The notes: generated by a model not told the origin, from the sequence alone. 64,000 bases of DNA from a bacterium (GCA_028277985.1 JANQFG010000254.1:1-64000); one strand, 5' to 3'. Shown: positions 51,057 through 59,392, numbered from the stretch's first letter. Made by a program: numbers and translations.

Positions 51057-52421
51057 TCATAAGGGGCCTTCCGGGTCGATGCCCCTCTGCTTGAGCCACA
51101 TGGGGAGCAACTCCTCGTCGACCCTGCGGCTGACCTCCGGTGCCTTCTCGAGCAGGTACTCTCCAAGGGGCGGCGTGAGGTTGATCGAGCCGTAGGTTCC
51201 ATCGAAGAGGATCGCCTTGTCGGTTTCGGCGACCTCGAAGGCGTGCTCCATCGCCTTCTCGAGGTTCTCGGCGATGTGGGCACGCTTGACCACCCGCTGG
51301 GGCAATCCTTTGGCAACCTCGGGTTCGGTCACGATCATCGGATACCAGGAGGCGAGGTCTACGAAGAGCTCTCTCCAGGAATGGTTGATGACCAGGGCCT
51401 TGACCGCGGTGTTCAGGGTGTGCGGGTATCCCTTGCGCGGAGAGCCGACCTCCATGTCGAAGTAGTCGGTCGGGCCCTTGATCAGATTGCCGGATGTGAC
51501 ACCGCCGGCGTGCAGATACCAGGGCCATCTGCCCGCGTCGAGCACGGCAACGCACTCGTCGATCTCGGCAAACAGGCGAAGCATCTTCCCGTAGGACTTG
51601 AGTGTGTTCACCATCAGCCTGCGGTCCAGCCGGTGGTGATCGTTGTCCGCATCGATACCGATGATTCCTGCGGGCGAGGTCACCTGGAAGCAGGTGAAGG
51701 CGAACTTCTCCTGAACAAAAGGAGACTCGAAAATCGCTCGAGGAACCACATTGCCGCTCCGGGTCCCGAAGTTCATGTGATAGACCGATCGGGTTTCCAA
51801 CCGGGCATAGCTCATGGTGAAGGCTTTGAGTGAACGCCCGACCAGGCGGTGGAAATAGGTCTCCCGCGGATCGTCATAGTGGGCGTGGATGATCCAGTCC
51901 GCATCGTACACTTTGGCGAGCCCATAGAGGGTCCCGATTTCGGTCTCGATGGGGATACCCCGGTCGAAAGGGCCCACACCCTTGACGCGGCCCTCAAAAG
52001 GCTCGGCCAACCCGAAATAGGGGACCATCTCCCTCGCCTCCATCAGGGCCCCGCCCACGCAAAACCTCAGCCGGATGTTTTCGCAGCCCGTACGGTCCTG
52101 AACCACGTCCTTGATGGTCCTGAGCATCTCCGCGTAGGCCTCGCCCTCCAGGATGCTGAAGCCGTGCTCCGAGCAAAGGAGATTGACCGAGTCCCCGGAC
52201 TTGATCATCCCCATGTCCACATCAGCGAGGGCTCTTTCGGTAGCCGCCCGGATGCTGGAAAGGCTCTCCCCCTGCAGGTAGATCCTGTCCGGGATGTCGG
52301 GGAAGAGGTCACGGACCTCAAGTGAAGCGATGCCCGGAGCTTCGGCCGCCCGTTTTGCAGGCAGGGTAGGGCCCATCAGGGACGGCATGATTTTCGGTGG
52401 AGAAGCGGCGGCGTTGAGCAT
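51057..52421 (-). CDS. LarA-like protein of unknown activity, copy 3
   Basis: The ATG at 52421 with an AGGAG site gives 454 residues starting M-L-N-A-A-A-S-P-P-K-I-M. All invariant blocks of the family are conserved (S-E-H-G-F, T-E-I-G-T-L-Y-G-L-A, F-H-R, D-A-D-N-D, H-A-G-G, terminal L-L-P-M-W-L-K-Q-R-G-I-D-P). The region preceding the final block is the most divergent of the three. It is paired only with ferredoxin-BFD copy 3, and no UbiD is adjacent. The minimal pair at this site shows that the two genes are the core of the module. Confidence 0.6.
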   Translation of the reverse strand: MLNAAASPPKIMPSLMGPTLPAKRAAEAPGIASLEVRDLFPDIPDRIYLQGESLSSIRAATERALADVDMGMIKSGDSVNLLCSEHGFSILEGEAYAEMLRTIKDVVQDRTGCENIRLRFCVGGALMEAREMVPYFGLAEPFEGRVKGVGPFDRGIPIETEIGTLYGLAKVYDADWIIHAHYDDPRETYFHRLVGRSLKAFTMSYARLETRSVYHMNFGTRSGNVVPRAIFESPFVQEKFAFTCFQVTSPAGIIGIDADNDHHRLDRRLMVNTLKSYGKMLRLFAEIDECVAVLDAGRWPWYLHAGGVTSGNLIKGPTDYFDMEVGSPRKGYPHTLNTAVKALVINHSWRELFVDLASWYPMIVTEPEVAKGLPQRVVKRAHIAENLEKAMEHAFEVAETDKAILFDGTYGSINLTPPLGEYLLEKAPEVSRRVDEELLPMWLKQRGIDPEGPL

Positions 52422-52438
52422 AACGGTCTCCTGGTTCG

Positions 52439-53053
52439 TTACTTCGCCTTGAAGATCGAAACGAGATTTTCCAGAGTGCCTTCGCGAAACTGAGTCCTGT
52501 CCTCTTCGAGACGGTACTCCGGATACTTCCGGGCAACCTCTTCGGGAATGTCCCACACACCTGTGTGGACCGGATACCATCGATACCCCTTCTCCGGATC
52601 TGCTGCATCGCCGTGGGCCTGTAGCAACCGCTGTACAGGGGCCATACACCACATCCCGCAGGACGTTCGTACGCCAGTGAGGAAACTCACCTCTTCCGGG
52701 GTGGCCGCACCCTGCAGGATCGCACCGGCCACCTCGCGAGCCCGGATGTTCATGCAGACGCATATCCGGTCTTCGGGGTCCAGCATTGCCCGCTTGCACA
52801 GGTCGCTGATTTCGGCGCTATCCATCTCGGATGTGTCGACCCCCAGAACAAGGGGCTCCTCCCGTGCCAGAACCAGAATCGCGCCTTCCCCGCAGGCGTC
52901 GAGGCAGTGGAGGCAACCTGCACATTTCGACTCATCCACCACGGCCTTCTTGTTCACCATCCGGATGGCCCTGGTGGGGCACACGTTCTCGCAGAACCTG
53001 TCTCCCACGCACTTGTCTTCATCCACTTTGGATAGGAGGTATACTTTTTTCAT
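52439..53053 (-). CDS. Ferredoxin-BFD fusion protein, copy 3
   Basis: The 204-residue paralogue again has Asp in the first cluster motif (C-V-G-D-R-F-C-x3-C-P), a complete C-A-G-C-L-H-C-x3-C motif and a BFD-like pair C-V-C-M ... C-G-M-W-C. The shared K-Y-P-E-Y motif is followed by a 20-residue extension absent from the other copies. It ends 17 bases before LarA-like copy 3. Confidence 0.88.
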   Translation of the reverse strand: MKKVYLLSKVDEDKCVGDRFCENVCPTRAIRMVNKKAVVDESKCAGCLHCLDACGEGAILVLAREEPLVLGVDTSEMDSAEISDLCKRAMLDPEDRICVCMNIRAREVAGAILQGAATPEEVSFLTGVRTSCGMWCMAPVQRLLQAHGDAADPEKGYRWYPVHTGVWDIPEEVARKYPEYRLEEDRTQFREGTLENLVSIFKAK

Positions 53054-53497
53054 GTCGCGTCCTTCTTCTTGCTGGCCTCCGCTGTGCCATCACCCCTGCG
53101 AGGCTCTTCCCCGTCTTTGCGGGGGAGGACCCTGCCTTGACAGAGAAGTAACCACAAATCGACGAATCGGGTCGGACCAAACTAAATCGACGAATCGGGT
53201 CGGACCAAACTAAGTGTCTATCATTTAAACACAAAGTGCTTGAAACAGGCCCTCTAAAGCGCTTAGCGCCCATTTTCTTCCAGAGAATCATGCCTCTAAG
53301 AAGGGTTGACCGTCGTTGTTACGATGCGGACCCCCGCAACGGTTCAATCAGGTTTGCAGCTTAGAGCCGCTTTTTTCCTCCCGAAAGATGGATCTAAGCT
53401 CGATTCTGGGCTCGAAGCAGCACCCTTTCCTTTTACAATAGATAACTTGTCTTGGTCCGACCCCATTCTAACACGGGAATGACGAAGAGGTTGAACA
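53054..53497. other. Intergenic region rich in repeat elements
   Basis: There is no gene. It contains two perfect 28-base tandem copies (53156-53211), an inverted TTGGTCCGACCC copy at 53452-53463, and between them AT-rich sequence without recognisable features. The promoter of ferredoxin-BFD copy 3 must lie in the first 100 bases, but I see no clear boxes. Confidence 0.6.
53156..53211. repeat. Tandem 28-base repeat carrying GGGTCGGACCAA
   Basis: Two identical 28-base units (53156-53183 and 53184-53211), each containing A-A-T-C-G-A-C-G-A-A-T-C-G and GGGTCGGACCAA. The reverse complement TTGGTCCGACCC also occurs at 34584-34595 and 53452-53463. Confidence 0.75.
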
Positions 53498-53743
53498 CTA
53501 GCCCCCACCGACGATGGGGAGCAGGAGAACTTCATCACCGTCCTTCAGGCACGTTTCCGGCCCGGCGTTCTGCTGGTTGATCAGCACGCTCGCCGAATGG
53601 TCGTTCAGGCCGGGGCTGTCGAGCTTCCGGCTGAGTGAATCCAGAAGATCGGCCACCGTAGCCCCATCGACCAAGTCCAGAGAGAGTCGGTCCGTCCCGG
53701 CCACTTGCCGATAGTAGGAGAATAGCTTGACCGTTACCTGCAT
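53498..53743 (-). CDS. MoaD/ThiS-family sulfur carrier protein next to AOR
   Basis: The 81-residue beta-grasp protein ends in P-I-V-G-G-G, with the C-terminal Gly-Gly that is adenylated and thiocarboxylated in MoaD. The extra third Gly is unusual but allowed if trimmed or non-critical. It starts three bases after the aldehyde ferredoxin oxidoreductase stop and is the last gene of that operon, a common arrangement for tungsten enzymes. It probably supplies sulfur for tungstopterin or is devoted to this AOR. Confidence 0.9.
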   Translation of the reverse strand: MQVTVKLFSYYRQVAGTDRLSLDLVDGATVADLLDSLSRKLDSPGLNDHSASVLINQQNAGPETCLKDGDEVLLLPIVGGG

Positions 53744-53746
53744 GGA

Positions 53747-55606
53747 TTACCCGTAGAGATCCTGGATGACTTCCTCCAACCCACCCAGGGCCTCCAGAGA
53801 TTCGCGGCTCGGCTTCCCAGTGGTCTCATCCCATTGCATAACTGCAAAGAAGTTCCGCTTGAGGGATTCATGATCGACCTTGCAGCCTGCCAGAGGTCCT
53901 TCTGTCTGCGGAGGGTCCCCCACCGACCGCTTGGGTGCGGCAAAGTCAGCCGGCTTCTGTCCCTCTCTCAGGTTGAAGGCGTGCCGTATATTCAGGATTC
54001 GTTTGGTGGCGTTCGTCTGAAACTCGTTGTCACAGGCCCAGCCTGTTACTGCCTCCAGCATTCTGGGAGCCAGATCCAGTTGGGCAAACAGGCTGAACAG
54101 GCAGATGCCGGAGGCCTGGAGCACCTCGTAGATTCCGGTCATCATCATGTCCATGGCGCCCGTGTCGCTCGAGTCGTACTTGCCCGGGCCCGGATCCCTT
54201 GCCTGCAGTCCGCCCAGGCCTCCCTTGACGTGCCGTGCCGGTGAGGGGTCGAACTGGTACGTGCGGGTGTATCCCGGTGCGAACCTCGGATCATGCATGG
54301 GGAGTTCCATGCCCTTGACGGTCTGCAGGTACTCGGCCCCCTTGCCCAGCTTTTCCGCCGCAGCCGCCGAGCCAAGCGCCAGGACTTCGCCGAAGCCGGT
54401 TTGGTCCGCGATCGCCTGTGTAATCTCCACGATGGCCTTGGCATTTCCCCAGGTGAGCTCGATGCCGCCCGTATCCTCTTGGGTGATGATGCCGTTCTCG
54501 TAGCACTCGATGGCCCACGCCACCGTGGCGCCGGCCGAAATCGTATCCAGGCCGTATTCGTTACAGATATGGTTGCACTTCATGATCGACTCGGCACTGT
54601 CGTTCAGGCACATGGTGCCGAAGGCGCATGCCGTTTCGTACTCGGGCCGGAAGGTTTCTCCCACGGGCCACTCACCTTCGTTCACTTCGAAATGGGCCCC
54701 GCACCCGAGGGGGCAGCTCGAGCAGGCGTACTTCTTCTTTTTGAACTTGTCCATCGCAATGGAATCGATCTTCTTTGCCGACTCTTCCCCGAAGTCCAGC
54801 ACGCCCACGCCTCCCCAGTTCTTCACAGGGCTGTCACCCGACATGGCATAGCCACTGGTCCCCATGCCGGTGCCGTAGCTGCCGTAGCCCTTGCAGGTTT
54901 CAACGTTTGCGCCGTTCTTGATTCCATCCGTGGTCAGCTTGTTTGCCTCTTTGAGCTTTTCCGGATCCGCGACGGGCACCTTGCCGGTTCCCTTTACAGC
55001 GATCGCCTTGAGATTCTTGGAGCCCATGACGGCTCCGGCGCCGCCGCGGCCCGCCGCCCGGTGCCGGTCGTTGATGACGCAGGCGAGCAGGGACTGCTTT
55101 TCCCCGCCCGGGCCGATGACCGCCGCCCTCAAGTCCTTGTGCCCGGTCTCCTCGACCAGGGCATCCAGGGTCTCCACGCTCATCTTGCCCCACAGGCCGG
55201 CCGCATCCCGGATCTCCGCCTTTCCGTCCTCTATATATATGTATACGGGTTTGTCCGCCGTCCCGGAGACGAAGACCGCGTCGAACCCGGCCCTCTTGAG
55301 CTCGGGTCCGAAGTGGCCGCCTGCGTTCGCATCGTTCCAGCCCCCTGTCACCGGAGATTTGCAGACCACCGCGTAGCGGCCGCCGAACAGGGCCCCGGTG
55401 CCGTTCAGCGGGCCGGTTACGAATCCCAGAACCGCCTCCGGACCGAGAGGGTCTACACCCGGCTTCATGGTGTCATAGAGCACCCGGGCACCGATTCCGT
55501 AGGTGCCGATGAATCGCTGCGCCACCTCCTCCGTGAGCTCCTTTGTCTCGATCTTCCCCTTGGTGAGATCCACAAAAAGCATCTTGCCGGTGTATCCGCC
55601 TTTCAT
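53747..55606 (-). CDS. Aldehyde ferredoxin oxidoreductase (AOR) family tungstoenzyme
   Basis: The ATG at 55606 gives 619 residues, the family length. Domain 1 contains the tungstopterin loop (F-G-G-R-Y-A-V-V-C-K-S-P-V-T-G-G-W-N-D-A-N-A-G-G). The [4Fe-4S] motif C-S-S-C-P-L-G-C lies in domain 2, with the fourth ligand in A-S-G-I-C-L-F-S near residue 505. AORs oxidise aldehydes to acids with ferredoxin, or run in reverse. It lies between an IMDH-like gene and MoaD. The substrate is unknown; several anaerobic AOR relatives act on aromatic or CoA-derived compounds. Confidence 0.93.
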   Translation of the reverse strand: MKGGYTGKMLFVDLTKGKIETKELTEEVAQRFIGTYGIGARVLYDTMKPGVDPLGPEAVLGFVTGPLNGTGALFGGRYAVVCKSPVTGGWNDANAGGHFGPELKRAGFDAVFVSGTADKPVYIYIEDGKAEIRDAAGLWGKMSVETLDALVEETGHKDLRAAVIGPGGEKQSLLACVINDRHRAAGRGGAGAVMGSKNLKAIAVKGTGKVPVADPEKLKEANKLTTDGIKNGANVETCKGYGSYGTGMGTSGYAMSGDSPVKNWGGVGVLDFGEESAKKIDSIAMDKFKKKKYACSSCPLGCGAHFEVNEGEWPVGETFRPEYETACAFGTMCLNDSAESIMKCNHICNEYGLDTISAGATVAWAIECYENGIITQEDTGGIELTWGNAKAIVEITQAIADQTGFGEVLALGSAAAAEKLGKGAEYLQTVKGMELPMHDPRFAPGYTRTYQFDPSPARHVKGGLGGLQARDPGPGKYDSSDTGAMDMMMTGIYEVLQASGICLFSLFAQLDLAPRMLEAVTGWACDNEFQTNATKRILNIRHAFNLREGQKPADFAAPKRSVGDPPQTEGPLAGCKVDHESLKRNFFAVMQWDETTGKPSRESLEALGGLEEVIQDLYG

Positions 55607-55641
55607 TGACGACCCCCCTTTTCGGTTTTTCACGCGGCGTT

Positions 55642-55663
55642 CCCTCTCCCTTGAGGGAGAGGG
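55642..55663. repeat. CCCTCTCCCTTGAGGGAGAGGG palindrome
   Basis: A perfect 22-base palindrome (10-base arms around a central TT/AA-like pair) between the AOR and IMDH-like genes, followed by G-T-T-A-G-G-G-T-G-A-G-G-G-T. It is the widespread REP type; an imperfect copy lies at 38469-38490. Confidence 0.7.
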
Positions 55664-55689
55664 TTAGGGTGAGGGTGTAAACCACCTCC

Positions 55690-56757
55690 TCACAGTTTCC
55701 CTTCGACTGCTTTCACGAAATCCGTGGTACGGGCCGTCCCTCCCTGGTCCGGGGTAAGGAAACGCCCCTCCCTGTAAACAGCGGCCATGGCGGCCTCGAT
55801 TCTCTGTGCTTCCTCCTTGAATCCGAGGTAATCGAGCATCATGGTCGCGGAAAGCATGGTTGCCGTGGGGTTGATGATGTTGCGGCCCACGATGTCCGGG
55901 GCCGTCCCGTGGACAGCCTCGAAATAGGCGTAGTCATCGCCGTAGGCTCCGCTTGGGGCGAGGCCTAGCCCTCCGCCCAGGCCGGCCGCGGCATCGGAGA
56001 GGATGTCGCCGTAGAGGTTCGGAAGGAGGACCACATCCAGCTCCTGGGGCGAGCGGACCAGGTAGTGGGCGAAGTTGTCCACGATCATCATCTCGAAATC
56101 GATGTCCGTGTAAGACTCGGCCACTCTCGCGGTCACGTCCCTGAAGAGCCCATCGCTCTGAGGCAGCATGTTGTATTTCGATGCGACCGTGACCTTTCCG
56201 GGCCGGCCGCCTGTCTTGCGACGTCGGGCAAGCTCGAAGGCGTAGCGTGCCACCCGTTCCGTCCCGGCCTCTGTGATCACCTTTACGGCGTATTTCCCCG
56301 GGCCCAGCTCGGCTACCTTTTTCTGGAGGATCGGGCTGACCAGGTCGGCAGGGGCGAGCGACTCGATCGCCCCCTCCACCATCAGGTACATGTCTTCGAG
56401 GTTCTCCCGGACGATGACGAAATCGACCCCTTCGGGTTGCGCGAGCGGGCTCTGACACCCGGGCATGAATCTCGTTGGTCTCACGTTGGCGTAGGTCTGC
56501 TTGCCCCATCGGAGATAGACGAGGGCGAAGGCGCTCTTTCCGCTTGCAGCGCCAAAGAGGGTCGTGTCGGACTCATCGATGAGTTGCCTGGCCTCTTCCG
56601 GAAAGATCGAGTTGTGAAGTGCCTCTCCCTGGGCTCCCACCGGAGGGTACACCCATTCGATGCCGAGGTTCATGTTGTCGATCATCTCAACCGTCGGCTT
56701 TACCGCCTCGGGTGATGCATCGTCACCCTCGATGACGGCTACACGGCTTTCCGGCAT
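55690..56757 (-). CDS. Isocitrate/isopropylmalate dehydrogenase family protein
   Basis: I choose the ATG at 56757, five bases after AGGGGG, giving 355 residues. Family signatures are clear: I-E-G-D-D-A-S-P-E in place of G-D-G-I-G-P-E near the start, R-E-N-L-E-D-M-Y, the metal-binding L-Y-G-D-I-L-S-D, and E-A-V-H-G-T-A-P-D-I-V-G with N-P-T-A-T-M-L-S-A. The nucleotide and substrate specificity (isocitrate, isopropylmalate, tartrate or homologues) cannot be fixed. The altered first motif hints at a non-housekeeping role. It overlaps the upstream gene and lies before AOR. Confidence 0.9.
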   Translation of the reverse strand: MPESRVAVIEGDDASPEAVKPTVEMIDNMNLGIEWVYPPVGAQGEALHNSIFPEEARQLIDESDTTLFGAASGKSAFALVYLRWGKQTYANVRPTRFMPGCQSPLAQPEGVDFVIVRENLEDMYLMVEGAIESLAPADLVSPILQKKVAELGPGKYAVKVITEAGTERVARYAFELARRRKTGGRPGKVTVASKYNMLPQSDGLFRDVTARVAESYTDIDFEMMIVDNFAHYLVRSPQELDVVLLPNLYGDILSDAAAGLGGGLGLAPSGAYGDDYAYFEAVHGTAPDIVGRNIINPTATMLSATMMLDYLGFKEEAQRIEAAMAAVYREGRFLTPDQGGTARTTDFVKAVEGKL

Positions 56758-56768
56758 GGCGCCCCCTG

Positions 56769-57296
56769 TCACTCGGTGCGAACAAAAACGACGTCGAAAC
56801 GCTGCTGCATGGCCGCCTGAAAATAGACGCCGACGAGCACGTCATTGCCCGGATCATGGATCAATTCGTATGTGGAGCCCGGGTATCCCGCGGCCTGAAG
56901 CTCGATGAAGAGTTTGACCGCTTTTCCCTGCACCGAAGCCTCGGCTCGGGAGACGTTGATAGGCCTGGGGTTGAAATAGCCCGCATCGACACGGCCGTCA
57001 GGACCCACGCTTCGCACGGAGATGATGTACCCACCGTCGGGCCGCACCCATCTGCCGACGAGCGGTTGGAAGGAATGTTTCCCAGGGATCGCAGAAAGGG
57101 TTCGACCCCCTGAGGTCGATTCGGTCCCTGTCGATTGAGGGTCGTGCCGATGGAGTACGAAATAGACCCCGGCGATAGCGACCGCCAGGGCGAGGCCGAT
57201 CAGAATCCAGGAAACGGGGGCTGCCCTTGCCTGACCGTCGGTCGGGTGTTCTCTCCCCCCGTGCGATGCCTTCTTCCCGCTGCTCTTCTTGCCCAC
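56769..57296 (-). CDS. Membrane-anchored protein of unknown function
   Basis: The 175-residue product has a basic, Gly/Ser-rich cytoplasmic tail (1-25), one membrane helix (about 29-48) and a beta-rich extracytoplasmic domain. This domain has W-V-R-P-D-G-G-Y-I-I-S-V-R-S-V near its start and F-N-P-R-P-I-N-V-S in the middle. I do not recognise the family. It is translationally close to the IMDH-like gene (overlap at 56757-56769). Confidence 0.7.
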   Translation of the reverse strand: MGKKSSGKKASHGGREHPTDGQARAAPVSWILIGLALAVAIAGVYFVLHRHDPQSTGTESTSGGRTLSAIPGKHSFQPLVGRWVRPDGGYIISVRSVGPDGRVDAGYFNPRPINVSRAEASVQGKAVKLFIELQAAGYPGSTYELIHDPGNDVLVGVYFQAAMQQRFDVVFVRTE

Positions 57297-57416
57297 CCTT
57301 GTTCCCTCCTCGTCTGCACGATCAGGAAAGCAGGGGCAGGGGTGTTTGTCAACGGGCCCTCCGTACGGTTGGGCTGGGAGGAGAAAGGAGGGAATCCAAT
57401 TTTTTCCGTTTTTTCC

Positions 57417-57461
57417 TTGACAGGGATGTCCGGACCGGTTAAATATATTGGTAAGACCAAT
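57417..57461 (+). promoter_or_regulatory. Promoter and first PdhR/LldR-type operator of the Etf operon
   Basis: TTGACA (57417-57422), 17 bases, TAAATA (57440-57445). The perfect palindrome ATTGGT-AAG-ACCAAT (57447-57461) covers the transcription start. This matches the consensus AATTGGT-N3-ACCAATT of GntR/FadR-type regulators such as PdhR and LldR. No such regulator is in the window. Confidence 0.75.
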
Positions 57462-57509
57462 TAGCGAGATAGAAGATGAATAGCCGATTCAATCAGAAAA
57501 CATGGAATT

Positions 57510-57524
57510 ATTGGAAAGACCAAT
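57510..57524 (+). promoter_or_regulatory. Second PdhR/LldR-type operator
   Basis: ATTGGA-AAG-ACCAAT, one mismatch from the first operator, 63 bases downstream of it (six helical turns) and 53 bases before the EtfA start. The spacing suits looping between two bound repressors. Confidence 0.7.
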
Positions 57525-57576
57525 ATGGCTTCAAGCCCTCACTCTGGGGATATTTGAAAGAAAAAGGAGGAGCGTG

Positions 57577-58569
57577 ATGCGTCAAGAGAATTCCGTACTC
57601 GTCATGGTGGAACAGGGCCGGGCAGGCAGCATTCTTCCGGTTTCGCTCGAGTGCTTACGAACGGGTAGAGAGCTCGCTGAAAATCTGGGGTCCAGGTTGA
57701 TGGCTGCGGTCATCGGAAGCGACATCCGATCCACCGCAGAGGAGGTGAGGCACTTCGGGGTCGATGGCGTTCTTCTCGCAGAGCACTCCGCTCTTTGCGA
57801 CTACCGGGCAGACGGGTATCTGGGTGCTCTCGTGGAGGCTGTCCGAGCCGTTCAGGCGAGCTTCGTCCTGATGGGAGATACGGTGAACGCCCTGGATCTG
57901 GCTCCCCGGGCGGCCTTCACGCTGGAAGCCGGTCTGGTCACTGACTGCGTGAAGATCGAGGTGGACTCCGGGGAGGTGCTCTTCACCAAGCCCGTCTACT
58001 CGGGCAACGTGATGGCGGTCTACTCATCGGAGACCGAGGTTACCCTGGCGACCCTGCGTTCGCGGTCCGCCGACGCGGCGGTGCGAACCGAGGAAGGGAA
58101 GGGAGAGATCACGTCTTTGCATGTGGAAATCAACCCCGGGCCGGGTCTGACGGAGATCGTGGAAAGCGTGCCGGTGGAGGAGCAGGGGGTGAGTCTGGAT
58201 CAGGCGGACGTGGTTGTCTCCGGCGGGAGGGGGATCGGGGGGGGCGAGGGGTTCAAGCTCTTGGAGGACCTGGCCGGTGTTCTCGGCGCCGCCCTGGGGG
58301 CCAGCAGACCTCCTGTCGACTGCGGCTGGGCCTCTCCCGCATCGCAGGTCGGGCAAACGGGCAAGATCGTCGCCCCCTCCTTGTACGTCGCCGTAGGGAT
58401 CTCGGGTGCGATGCAGCACATCTCGGGCATGAACGGCTCGAAGGTGATTGTGGCGATCAACAAGACGGCCGAAGCGAACATCTTCAACATCGCCGATTAC
58501 GGTGTCGTCGGCAAGTACGAGGAGATCGTTCCATCCCTTACCGAGACGCTCAGGGGAATCCCCAAGTAG
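57577..58569 (+). CDS. etfA: Electron transfer flavoprotein alpha subunit
   Basis: From the ATG at 57577 (AAAGGAGGAG site) the product has 330 residues. Both halves of EtfA are present: the N-terminal nucleotide-like domain and the C-terminal FAD-binding domain with V-V-S-G-G-R-G-I-G, S-R-P-P-V-D and G-I-S-G-A-M-Q-H. It opens an operon with EtfB, a small protein, a GlcD-like and a GlcF-like protein. This arrangement is seen in lactate-dehydrogenase/Etf systems of Clostridia and sulfate reducers that use flavin-based electron confurcation. Confidence 0.94.
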   Translation: MRQENSVLVMVEQGRAGSILPVSLECLRTGRELAENLGSRLMAAVIGSDIRSTAEEVRHFGVDGVLLAEHSALCDYRADGYLGALVEAVRAVQASFVLMGDTVNALDLAPRAAFTLEAGLVTDCVKIEVDSGEVLFTKPVYSGNVMAVYSSETEVTLATLRSRSADAAVRTEEGKGEITSLHVEINPGPGLTEIVESVPVEEQGVSLDQADVVVSGGRGIGGGEGFKLLEDLAGVLGAALGASRPPVDCGWASPASQVGQTGKIVAPSLYVAVGISGAMQHISGMNGSKVIVAINKTAEANIFNIADYGVVGKYEEIVPSLTETLRGIPK

Positions 58570-58588
58570 ACAAGAGGAGGAAGCTCTC

Positions 58589-59392
58589 ATGCATATCATC
58601 GTATGCGTCAAACAAGTGCCGGACCCGGAAGGCCCTCAATCGTGCTTCGCCATCAACCCCGAGACGAACAGGGTCGAGCCGAGAGGGATTCCGCCCGTGC
58701 TGAATACCTTCGACGAAAGCGCTCTCGAGGCGGCCCTCAGGATCAAGGACGCAGGCAAGGAAGAGGTCAAGATCACGATTCTCACCTTGGGCCACAAGAT
58801 CTCCAAGAACGTCATGCTCAAGGCCCTTGCACCCGGTGCGGACGAGTTGATCCAGGTCGAAGACGAGGCGTTTGCCGCCGGCAACCTGGACAGCCACGGG
58901 ACCGCCCGTGCTCTTGCAGCTGCGGTCAAGAGGGTCGGGGAGGTGGACCTCGTTTTGGTGGGCCGGCAAGCAGCCGATTGGAACGCAGGGCAGGTCGGCA
59001 TCGGACTGGCCCTCGAGCTCGGGTTTCCGATCGTCACCCTGGCGAGCACTATGGAGATCCATGATGGTTCCCTGCTGGCGGAAAGGGCGCTCTTGGATAG
59101 ACACGAAAAGGTGAAGTGTTCCCTGCCCGCGGTGGTGATGGTGAGCAGCGAGATCGGAGTCCTGCGATACCCTTCGCTTCTGCAGATCAAGGCGGCCAAG
59201 AAGAAGCCTGCGGTTGGCTGGAGTGCGGGCGACATCGGGTTCGATGCCCAGGCCGCGAGGAACCGAATCGTAGTGCGGCGCCTCTTTGAACCGGAGTTGC
59301 GAAACCGTGATTGCGTGATGATCGACGGGGATTCACCGGAAGAGGCGGGCAGCAGGCTGGCAGAGAGACTGCGACAGGACGGCGTGGTCTGA
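58589..59392 (+). CDS. etfB: Electron transfer flavoprotein beta subunit
   Basis: The ATG at 58589 follows GAGGAGGAAG and gives 267 residues. The opening I-V-C-V-K-Q-V-P-D, the N-T-F-D-E-S-A-L-E-A-A-L segment and V-G-R-Q-A-A-D-W-N-A-G-Q are typical of EtfB, including the AMP/FAD-binding region. It follows EtfA by 19 bases, so the two form a heterodimer. Whether the protein is of the bifurcating type cannot be decided by eye. Confidence 0.95.
   Translation: MHIIVCVKQVPDPEGPQSCFAINPETNRVEPRGIPPVLNTFDESALEAALRIKDAGKEEVKITILTLGHKISKNVMLKALAPGADELIQVEDEAFAAGNLDSHGTARALAAAVKRVGEVDLVLVGRQAADWNAGQVGIGLALELGFPIVTLASTMEIHDGSLLAERALLDRHEKVKCSLPAVVMVSSEIGVLRYPSLLQIKAAKKKPAVGWSAGDIGFDAQAARNRIVVRRLFEPELRNRDCVMIDGDSPEEAGSRLAERLRQDGVV

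Noticed and set aside
54293..55609. 438-codon open frame antisense to the aldehyde ferredoxin oxidoreductase gene
   Set aside because: Entirely opposite a clearly recognised gene; no start signal or recognisable domain.
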